The position numbers and the translations under genes are program-made. This document shows, piece after piece, positions 1 through 6,678 of a stretch of DNA of 64,000 bases. The notes beneath the pieces were generated by a model, which was given only the letters and a program-made list of their open reading frames with translations, was not told the origin of the DNA and made no database searches. Location of the stretch: positions 1 through 64,000 of the forward strand of contig NZ_SOEY01000023.1 in the NCBI RefSeq assembly GCF_004402535.1, given 5' to 3'. Position 1 is the first letter of the stretch; each line of letters opens with the position of its first letter. The DNA is from Cryobacterium glaciale. GTDB taxonomy: Bacteria; Actinomycetota; Actinomycetes; Actinomycetales; Microbacteriaceae.

Positions 1-943
1 CTGCGCGCGGCGGCCGGGCAGTGGATGTGGCCGGTGCCGCCGGCGCCGCGGCCGCGTTCGCCGAGCCCGCTCCACGAGCCGATGCTGCCGTGCCCGCCGA
101 GCCAGCCCCGCCCGCTGCCGCCCTGCCCGCCGACGCAATGTCAGTGGCCGACTCCGTGCTCGACTTCAGACTCTGCGCGAAGCTCTGTGCCAGGCTCTGT
201 GCGGCAGCTGCCGTGCCCCGCAGGGTGCGAAAGTCCTTCGCGGTGAACTCGCCGCCGGTGCGTTCCCTGATGAAATCGTTGATGTCCGACGCCGATACGA
301 CGCCCTCGACATCGCCCAACATCCAGGACAGCAGGGGTGCGGCCGGGCGTTCGCGCAGGCGAGCGCGCAGGTAGGTCGCGAGGTCGGCATCCGTTATGAC
401 GCCTTGAAATTGTTGCCCACTCTTGGCCGGAAAATCCAACCGCACCACGTCACCGCGCACCGTGACGTGGGAGCAGAGCAGGGTGGAGAGGCCGTGGCTG
501 CCGTAGGCGTCGGCGTAACGCTCGCTGCCGATGCGCAGGGAGGCGAGGTCGAGCATGCGAAACGCCGCGGCGAGGGCCCGGGTCCGCGGCGGGCCGTCGC
601 TGCGCAGCTCGCGGGTGACCTGGCCACGCACCCGCGGCAGCGATTCCGCGAGCTGCAGTGCGCGTTCGAACTTGAGGCGGTCCTTCTGTTCGCGCCAGGC
701 CGGGTGGTAGATGTACTGGCGGCGCCCGGCGGCATCGAGGCCGATCGCCTGGATATGCCCGGTGGGGTGCGGGCAGATCCAGACGTCGGTCCACGCCGGC
801 GGAATCGCGAGCGCCGCGAATCGCTCCCGCAGCTCCTTCTCGGTGACTGTCTCCCCGGCCGGATCGCGATAGTTGAATCCCCGGCCCGCCCGCCGGCGGC
901 TGTATCCCGGCCGGGTCGGGTCGCTGCGTCGCAGCCGGGTCAT
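1..943 (-). CDS. DNA topoisomerase IB (3' end outside window)
   Basis: Type IB (poxvirus/eukaryote-like) topoisomerase, which relaxes supercoils through a transient 3'-phosphotyrosine nick. The first 314 codons are visible, beginning ATG at 943 (MTRLRRSDPTRPGYSR). Recognisable family segments are PPAWTDVWICPHPTGHIQA, then QYIYHPAWREQKDRLKFERA, the catalytic-core stretch LRIGSERYADAYGSHGLSTL and, near residue 230, TAKDFRTLRGT. The catalytic tyrosine should lie in the missing part. From about residue 255 the visible sequence turns into an Ala/Gly/Ser-rich stretch, probably the low-complexity insert seen in some actinobacterial members. No clear Shine-Dalgarno sequence precedes the ATG. Family call is firm; the end of the protein cannot be judged. 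Confidence 0.88.
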   Translation of the reverse strand, partial: MTRLRRSDPTRPGYSRRRAGRGFNYRDPAGETVTEKELRERFAALAIPPAWTDVWICPHPTGHIQAIGLDAAGRRQYIYHPAWREQKDRLKFERALQLAESLPRVRGQVTRELRSDGPPRTRALAAAFRMLDLASLRIGSERYADAYGSHGLSTLLCSHVTVRGDVVRLDFPAKSGQQFQGVITDADLATYLRARLRERPAAPLLSWMLGDVEGVVSASDINDFIRERTGGEFTAKDFRTLRGTAAAAQSLAQSFAQSLKSSTESATDIASAGRAAAGGAGSAGTAASARGAGSANAAAAPAAPATSTARPPRA

Positions 944-1258
944 GCCGGTACCGTCTGTGCTCGCATGCCGGCACAGTACTGCGAATCGCTCGTGAGCGGA
1001 TGCCGCGCCGTGGGTTCCCGCAGCACGCGCCTCGCGTTCATGAGGTCGCGCCCCCTGAGAAGGTGTGCCCTCAGCCCGAACACCCGCCGCGAGCGAAATC
1101 CCCTCGCGGCACGTGTTGGGGATGCGCGCACGTGTTCAAACCAGTGCCAACCTCTCAAAGTCGGGCCGCGAGGCCGCAGGGCGGCCCCGGCATCCGCTTT
1201 GGTGCGGGTTTTTCTCGCGACACTTGCATTTCACTCGTACTTGTGTTCGACTTGATGT
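944..1258. other. Divergent intergenic region, topoisomerase IB / radical SAM
   Basis: This 315-bp stretch separates two divergent genes and must hold both promoters. I see no gene in it. Visible structure is a GGGCCGC/GCGGCCC inverted repeat at 1163-1187 and two CACGTGTT direct repeats near 1108-1136. The final 45 bases before the radical SAM start are comparatively T-rich, but no convincing -35/-10 pair was found. Confidence 0.5.
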
Positions 1259-2449
1259 ATGCGGTGGAGCTCACAGGAACTACAGACTGAGCAGATCGGG
1301 GCCCTGCCCGGTCTGGCCCGCCTGAACAACCTCGTGCGCAGTGTGCAGACGCCCGAGTTCGCCGGAATCACGTTCCACGAGATCCTGTGCAAGTCCGCGC
1401 TCAACCATGTGCCCGGGCAGAGCGCGCTGCCGTTCGGGTACACGATCAACCCCTACCGTGGCTGCTCACACGCCTGCACCTACTGCTTCGCACGCCCGAC
1501 CCACCAGTATCTCGACCTCGACGCCGGCAAAGACTTCGACAGCGAGATCATCGTCAAGGTCAACGTGGCCGAGGTCCTGAGAAAAGAACTCGCGAAACCC
1601 ACCTGGGGGCGGCATCCGGTGGCACTCGGCACCAATACCGACCCGTACCAGCGTGCGGAGGGACGCTACCAGCTCATGCCCGGCATCATCGCAGCGCTCG
1701 CCGACAGCGGCACGCCCATCTCCATCCTCACCAAGGGCACCCTGCTGCGGCGCGATCTCGACCTGCTGGTCGAGGCGAACGAGCACGTTCCGGTCGACCT
1801 CGCCATGTCCATCGCAATTTATAACGACGAACTGCAGCAGTCGGTCGAGCCCGGAACCCCCAGCACCAAGGCGCGCCTCGCCACGGTGACCGCGGTACGC
1901 GAACGAGGTTTGGACTGCGGCGTCTTTCTCATGCCTATTCTGCCCTTTCTCACCGACACCCGCGCCCACCTCGACGAGGCCTTGCGGCAGGCCAAGGCGG
2001 CCGGCGCCACGAGCGTGCTCTACTCTGGCCTCAACCTCAAGCCCGCCGTCAAGGACTGGTACCTGGGATGGCTTTCCCGTGAACACCCCGAGCTCGTCGG
2101 CCGCTACCAGGAGCTTTACGCTCGCGGACAGTACGCCCCCAAGGAGTACCGCACCTGGCTTGCGGCCCGCATCCGGCCGCTCATTCGTGCGCACGGCCTC
2201 GAGCGTGGCGTGGTCGACCCCGCGACCGGAGGCATCCGCTCGAGCGCTCTCCCGACGTCCCCCGAGCGGATGCCCGCCGCCCGCACTACGCCCACCTTTG
2301 CCCCCACCCGTTCACCGGGCCCGGGCCCGGAAACCGGGCCCATGCTAGATCGTGGGCCCGCTTCCCCAACGTGGGCCCAGCCCGCTGCGGCACCCCGATC
2401 GCTGATCGCCGCCGAGCTTCCCCCCGAGCTGAATCCCACTCTGTTCTGA
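1259..2449 (+). CDS. Radical SAM protein, Rv2578c / SPL-like family
   Basis: Radical S-adenosylmethionine protein of 396 aa. The 4Fe-4S cluster motif is CSHACTYC, with Cys69, Cys73 and Cys76. The start MRW and the segment GYTINPYRGCSHACTYCFA are typical of the Rv2578c family, which is related to spore photoproduct lyase but has no established substrate. The barrel runs to about residue 320 (LGTNTDPYQ, ISILTKGTLLRRD, LMPILPFLTD). The C-terminal 70 residues are low complexity and contain, at residues 353-374, an in-frame copy of a 66-bp GGGCCC-rich repeat (PGPGPETGPMLDRGP...), outside the catalytic core. Monocistronic; function inferred only at family level. Confidence 0.9.
   Translation: MRWSSQELQTEQIGALPGLARLNNLVRSVQTPEFAGITFHEILCKSALNHVPGQSALPFGYTINPYRGCSHACTYCFARPTHQYLDLDAGKDFDSEIIVKVNVAEVLRKELAKPTWGRHPVALGTNTDPYQRAEGRYQLMPGIIAALADSGTPISILTKGTLLRRDLDLLVEANEHVPVDLAMSIAIYNDELQQSVEPGTPSTKARLATVTAVRERGLDCGVFLMPILPFLTDTRAHLDEALRQAKAAGATSVLYSGLNLKPAVKDWYLGWLSREHPELVGRYQELYARGQYAPKEYRTWLAARIRPLIRAHGLERGVVDPATGGIRSSALPTSPERMPAARTTPTFAPTRSPGPGPETGPMLDRGPASPTWAQPAAAPRSLIAAELPPELNPTLF
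2315..2380 (+). repeat. 66-bp GGGCCC element, copy A (inside radical SAM gene)
   Basis: One of three copies of a 66-bp repeat (others at 2463-2528 and 16434-16499). It opens with CCGGGCCCGGGCCCGG, a perfect 16-bp palindrome, followed by AAACCGGGCCC, a 12-base spacer, GGGCCCGC, an 11-base spacer and GTGGGCCCAG. It contributes exactly 22 codons to the host gene without breaking the frame. Confidence 0.9.
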
Positions 2450-2462
2450 CTCCTTGTGCTTT

Positions 2463-2528
2463 CCGGGCCCGGGCCCGGAAACTGGGTCCAGGTTAGATCA
2501 TGGGCCCGCTTGCCGAAGGTGGGCCCGG
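2463..2528 (+). repeat. 66-bp GGGCCC element, copy B (upstream of kinase-like gene)
   Basis: Second copy, starting 13 bases after the radical SAM stop codon and ending 108 bases before the ATG chosen for the next gene. It shares the 16-bp CCGGGCCCGGGCCCGG palindrome and the TAGATCATGGGCCCG core with the other copies. It lies in the reading frame of the downstream gene, which is open from an ATG at 2454, so translation of this copy as an N-terminal extension cannot be ruled out. Confidence 0.9.
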
Positions 2529-2636
2529 CGCCTGCCCAGGGCTCAACCTGCGAGCGGATGCCCACACGCCCGTGCGCGCGCCCCAACTCCACCAAACCCA
2601 CACCCACCCCAATGGCATACTTATCTGGGGGGGAAA

Positions 2637-3839
2637 ATGTCTCTAGGGTTACCCGGCCACCTGGTCCAGCTGACGCTCGCGCGCGCCCTCGCGCGGGCCG
2701 CGCACTGGTTTGCGCTGACCTGCCTCATGGCGGGGGCCGTGTCGGTCTCCATCCTCAGCCTGAGCCGCCCCGAACTCTGGATCACCGTCCTGGCCGTCGT
2801 GGCTATGGGCGCCCTGCTCGTGCTCTTCACCCGGCACCGTCGCATCGGGTTCGCAGCGGCCTATCTGGTCGTGGGAACACTCGGCATCTACGTCTTCACC
2901 CGGGCCGTGCTCGACGTTCCCGACGTATTCCCCGCATCGAATATGTTCCTCGTCGCCCTGCCGAAGATGGCACTCGTCATGGTGGGCGGTGCCGGATCCA
3001 CCGCCCTCGCCGGCGTACTCTGGAGCACCGCGGCCTTCCTGCTCGCCGAGGCCGCCGCGCTCGTCGCCATACTCGGCACCGCGGTGCCCTACCGGCCCGA
3101 CCTGTTCACCCTCTCGACCTACCTCGTGCTCGTGGGCGTCATGGTGCTCGCCGGAATCGACCGCCGCCTGAGCAACGCCGCCCAGCCGGCCATCCACCGC
3201 GCCGTGCAGGATGGCGCCAACCGGCAGCTGCGCGACGCCCTCGACACCCGCGCGATCGCCCTGCTCAACGATACGACCGTCGCCCAGCTCGTGGCGCTGT
3301 CCCTCGCCGAACCCGGCGCCCTCTCGCCGGAACTCCAGGCGAGCCTCCGGCACACCCTGACCACCCTGCACGACACCAACTGGCTCACCGACATCGACGC
3401 CCGCGGCAACACCGGCCCTCAACCCACAGTGAGCACAGCCTGGCTCTCCAGCGCCGTCTGCACCGCCATCGAACGGGCCCGTGACCGTGGGCTGAAAATC
3501 GACGTCACTGGCGACCGCGACGCACTCGCCCGCCTCGACGCCGGCAGCGACCGCGACGTAGGCCTCGCCGTGCAGCAGTGTCTGGTCAACGTCATCCTCC
3601 ACGCCGGAATCGCCGCCGCTGAGGTCGCCATCGAGGAGGACCTGACCACGATTTCCCTCCGTATAACGGATGCCGGCCGCGGCTTCACCGAGTCCGAATC
3701 CGCTTCCGACCGCCTCGGCCTACGGCAGTCCGTGCGGCGCCGCATCGAACAGCTCGGCGGATCCGTGGTGATCTGGAGCCGCCCCGGCGCGGGAACGAGC
3801 GTGCGCCTGACCGTGCCCGCCGCCCAGAAGAACTCATGA
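2637..3839 (+). CDS. Membrane histidine-kinase-like protein with Asn replacing the phospho-His
   Basis: 400 aa. Six predicted membrane segments (about residues 22-42, 47-65, 69-90, 104-125, 128-148, 156-174) are followed by a dimerisation helix and an HATPase domain at about 305-395 (N-box QQCLVNVILHA, G1 DAGRGF at 345-350, G2 GAGTS at 384-388). In actinobacterial NarL-type kinases the helix reads ALLHDTVL; here it reads ALLNDTTV, with Asn211 at the phospho-acceptor position, so autophosphorylation is unlikely. The ATG at 2637 follows a GGGGGGG Shine-Dalgarno-like run; the frame is also open from 2454 through a repeat element. The stop overlaps the next start by ATGA. Probably a signalling pseudokinase or dimer partner. 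Confidence 0.75.
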   Translation: MSLGLPGHLVQLTLARALARAAHWFALTCLMAGAVSVSILSLSRPELWITVLAVVAMGALLVLFTRHRRIGFAAAYLVVGTLGIYVFTRAVLDVPDVFPASNMFLVALPKMALVMVGGAGSTALAGVLWSTAAFLLAEAAALVAILGTAVPYRPDLFTLSTYLVLVGVMVLAGIDRRLSNAAQPAIHRAVQDGANRQLRDALDTRAIALLNDTTVAQLVALSLAEPGALSPELQASLRHTLTTLHDTNWLTDIDARGNTGPQPTVSTAWLSSAVCTAIERARDRGLKIDVTGDRDALARLDAGSDRDVGLAVQQCLVNVILHAGIAAAEVAIEEDLTTISLRITDAGRGFTESESASDRLGLRQSVRRRIEQLGGSVVIWSRPGAGTSVRLTVPAAQKNS

Positions 3840-5260
3840 CCCGCGCGACCCCCACGCCGAGACGGCCGCGCGCGCCGGCATCCGCTTCGCAGCAGCGCCT
3901 CGACCCGATCGGCGGCCTCGCAGCCTGGCCCCTCGCCCCGGTCGTGGCCCTCATCGTCGTGACCTATGCCGTCGTCGCCACCCTCAACCGCCAGCACGAG
4001 ATCCAGATCAAAGAGCTCGCCGCGTCCGCCGTCGCCGTGCTGATCATCGCGGCCGCCGTGCTCGTCTGGTCGGCCCGGCCCGATCTGGCCCCCTTCACCC
4101 GCACCCGCGCCGTCGTGATCGTGGCGCTCGGCCTCGTGGCGCACCTGCTTGCGGCGGCGAGCACCTGGCAGTTCAACGGCATGATCCAGGACGACTACGC
4201 CCCGATCGGCCTCGGCCTGCTGCTGCTCGCCCTCGCGCCGTTCCGGCCCTGGAAAGAGATTCTCGTGCTCGGCGTCGCTGCGGCCGTCACCGTCGGCATC
4301 ACCGCCCTGGCGCAATCACCGTTCCTCGGCATCCAGACCCCGCCCGTGCTGTTCGCGATCATCGCCATGATCCAGGTGCTCGCCCCCACCCTCGCCGCCG
4401 CCGCGTATTCACGCCAGGTCGTCAATTCCATCCACCGCTGGCAAATGGATGCCCGTCGCGCCATCCGCGCGCGCACCGAGGCCAGTCGCGGCCTCCTCGC
4501 TACCGAAGTGGTCGACCATCGCCTCAAGAACCTCGGGGCCGATGTGCTGCCCTTTCTGGCCGACGTCCTCGAGCGGGAAACCCTGACAGCCGCCGACGTC
4601 AAACGTGCGCGCTCGCTCGCCTTCCAGGTGCGTCGGGTGCTCGTCGCCGAAGTCGACCACACCTGGCTCGACGACCTCATCGACCGCGAACGCGCAGTCC
4701 TCACCACGCGCGGCCTCAACCCGCTCTGCGTCATCGCCGACCCCGAGCGACGCGCGACCGGTTTCGACTCCGACCAGCGCGCCGCCGTCGGCGCCCTGAT
4801 CGTGGCCCTCTGCCGCCTCACAGGCTTCGACCCCACGAGCCTGGTCGTGCAGATCGACGGATCCGGCGCCGCCCCCGCCGACACCGACCAGATCACCCAG
4901 GCCTTCGGCCAGCGCGGCGCCCAACCCACCCCGGCCACCGACACGACAACCATGGCCATCGTCACCGCCGCGCAGACGCAGGCGGCCGCGCAAGCCAGGG
5001 CCCAGGCCCGTGCGCAGGCCCAAGTGCACGCCGCCACCAAACCGCGAACCCCCACCGCCGACTCCCCCAGTGCCGCCCCGAGGGACACGATCACCATCCA
5101 GGTCGGCCTCTCGCTGCCGCCGTTCCAGCGGCGTCGGGCACTGCGCCCCTACCTCAGCGTGCTGCGGGCCGTGTTCACCCGGGTGCGCGTGACCAGCCGG
5201 CATCCGCTGCTCACGCTAGAATTTGACGCTGAACGCTTCCCGACCAAAGGCACTCGATAA
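3836..5260 (+). CDS. Membrane protein with degenerate kinase-like C-terminus
   Basis: 474 aa, translationally coupled to the preceding kinase-like gene (ATGA). About six membrane segments lie between residues 30 and 190. They are followed by a helical region containing VVDHRLKNL (His228), which resembles the H-box of HisKA_2-type kinases. No recognisable ATP-binding G boxes follow. Residues about 375-415 are an Ala/Gln/Arg-rich linker (QAAAQARAQARAQAQ), after which a short C-terminal domain ends LTLEFDAERFPTKGTR. I do not recognise a named family. Topology and position suggest a partner or sensory subunit of the neighbouring kinase-like protein; this is inference. Confidence 0.6.
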   Translation: MTRATPTPRRPRAPASASQQRLDPIGGLAAWPLAPVVALIVVTYAVVATLNRQHEIQIKELAASAVAVLIIAAAVLVWSARPDLAPFTRTRAVVIVALGLVAHLLAAASTWQFNGMIQDDYAPIGLGLLLLALAPFRPWKEILVLGVAAAVTVGITALAQSPFLGIQTPPVLFAIIAMIQVLAPTLAAAAYSRQVVNSIHRWQMDARRAIRARTEASRGLLATEVVDHRLKNLGADVLPFLADVLERETLTAADVKRARSLAFQVRRVLVAEVDHTWLDDLIDRERAVLTTRGLNPLCVIADPERRATGFDSDQRAAVGALIVALCRLTGFDPTSLVVQIDGSGAAPADTDQITQAFGQRGAQPTPATDTTTMAIVTAAQTQAAAQARAQARAQAQVHAATKPRTPTADSPSAAPRDTITIQVGLSLPPFQRRRALRPYLSVLRAVFTRVRVTSRHPLLTLEFDAERFPTKGTR

Positions 5261-5889
5261 TGGCCAAACTGTACTTTCGATACGGCGCCATGAACAGCGG
5301 CAAAAGCACGTCTATGCTGCAAGCGGCATATAACTATGAGGAACGCGGCCACCACGTGCTGCTCGCCAAACCGTCCGTCGACACCAAGGGCGACCGCGGC
5401 ATCCTGTCCCGACTCGGCGTCACCCGAGCCGTCGATTATCTGCTCACCCCCGAAACGGATGCCTACGCCGCGTTCCAGCAGCACCGCGCGCAGGTCCTGC
5501 ACCGGTTCGGCCGCGATGTCAGTGCCCTGCTGCTCGACGAAGCCCAGTTTCTGACCGCTTCCCAGGTCGACGATCTGCTGCGTATCGCCATTCTCGAGAA
5601 CGTTCCCGTGTTGGCCTACGGCATTCGCACGGACTTCCAGACCGTCGCCTTTCCCGGCAGCCGCCGCCTGCTCGAGGTGTCGCACAGCCTCGAAGAGCTC
5701 AAGACCATCTGCCGCTGCGGACGCAAAGCCGTCTTCAACGGGCGCAAGATCGGCGGCGACTACGTCTTCGACGGTGACCAGGTGGCCATCGACGGCGAAG
5801 AGGTCACCTACGAGTCGCTGTGCGGCAGCTGCTACCTCGAAGAGAGCCACGGCGTGCTCAACAACCGCAGTCGGCCGGCACCGGCGTAG
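5260..5889 (+). CDS. tdk: Thymidine kinase (type II)
   Basis: 209 aa; phosphorylates thymidine to dTMP in the salvage pathway. P-loop GAMNSGKST at residues 9-17, Walker B-like DEAQF at 93-97, and a zinc-binding set of cysteines (CRCG near 168, CGSC near 192) identify the type II family at normal length. The start codon overlaps the previous stop (TAATG), so it is translated with the two membrane signalling genes. That is an unusual partnership for a salvage enzyme. A weak inverted repeat GCCAGC/GCTGGC at 5943-5964 follows the gene. Confidence 0.93.
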   Translation: MAKLYFRYGAMNSGKSTSMLQAAYNYEERGHHVLLAKPSVDTKGDRGILSRLGVTRAVDYLLTPETDAYAAFQQHRAQVLHRFGRDVSALLLDEAQFLTASQVDDLLRIAILENVPVLAYGIRTDFQTVAFPGSRRLLEVSHSLEELKTICRCGRKAVFNGRKIGGDYVFDGDQVAIDGEEVTYESLCGSCYLEESHGVLNNRSRPAPA

Positions 5890-6024
5890 TCGGCGGTCCG
5901 GCATCTCCCGGGTGTACCCTCCCTCACCCTAAAGAACAGAATGCCAGCCACCAATTCTGCTGGCCTTTCGGGCCCGGCCAGACGGGGGCCCGGCACCGAT
6001 GCCGCGGAGCATTAGGGTAAACCC

Positions 6025-6678
6025 ATGTACCGCTATCGCGTGGCCCTCATCGACGATCATGAGATCGTCGCGCGCGGATTCGCCGAGTTGTTCTCTACGA
6101 TCCCCGAAATCGACGTCGCCGCCACGGTCGCCACCGTCTCCGAACTGCTCGAGGTCACGCCGCACGCCACCCGCATCGACCTCGTCATCCTCGACCTGCG
6201 CCTGTCCGACGGGTCGACGGTCACGAGCAATGTCGACCGTCTCCGCGCCCGCGGTGCGACCGTGCTCGCCTTCACCGGGGGAGACGATGCCCAGCTCATG
6301 CGTGCGGCAGCCCGCGCCGGCGTGCTCGGTGTCGTGCGCAAATCCGAACCCACCGCGGTGTTGCTCGACGCCATCACCCGGGCCGCCCGCGGCGAAACCA
6401 TCGCCTCCACCGACTGGGCCGCCGCCCTCGACGGAGACCCCGACCTCGCCGACGCCGGGCTCAGCCCGCGGGAACGCGAGGTGCTCTCGCTCTACGCGGC
6501 CGGCGCGAAAGCACCCCTCGTCGCCTCCCGCACCGCGCTCTCCGAGGCCACTGTCATCGACTACATCCGCCGCGTGCGCTCCAAGTACGAGCGCGTCGGC
6601 CGCCCGGCCAACACCAAAATCGACCTGTACAAGCGTGCACTGGAAGACGGCATTCTGCCCATTCCCGGCCACTCCTGA
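6025..6678 (+). CDS. NarL/LuxR-family response regulator
   Basis: 217 aa. The receiver domain (residues 1-120) shows the acidic pair Asp10-Asp11, phospho-acceptor Asp57 in LVILDLRL, and conserved Lys in VVRKSEP. The C-terminal LuxR-type helix-turn-helix begins LSPREREVLSLYAAGAK near residue 150. Its stop overlaps the following kinase start (TGATG), so the two form a two-component pair. A TAGGGT hexamer at 6012-6017, seven bases before the ATG, could be the -10 box of a leaderless transcript. The DNA target is unknown; the surface-protein gene downstream is a candidate. Confidence 0.88.
   Translation: MYRYRVALIDDHEIVARGFAELFSTIPEIDVAATVATVSELLEVTPHATRIDLVILDLRLSDGSTVTSNVDRLRARGATVLAFTGGDDAQLMRAAARAGVLGVVRKSEPTAVLLDAITRAARGETIASTDWAAALDGDPDLADAGLSPREREVLSLYAAGAKAPLVASRTALSEATVIDYIRRVRSKYERVGRPANTKIDLYKRALEDGILPIPGHS

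Noticed and set aside
2454..2636. N-terminal extension of the kinase-like membrane protein
   Set aside because: Mostly the 66-bp repeat plus Pro/Arg-rich sequence with no Shine-Dalgarno at 2454; the ATG at 2637 follows a G-run and leads directly into the first membrane segment. Kept as a possibility only.
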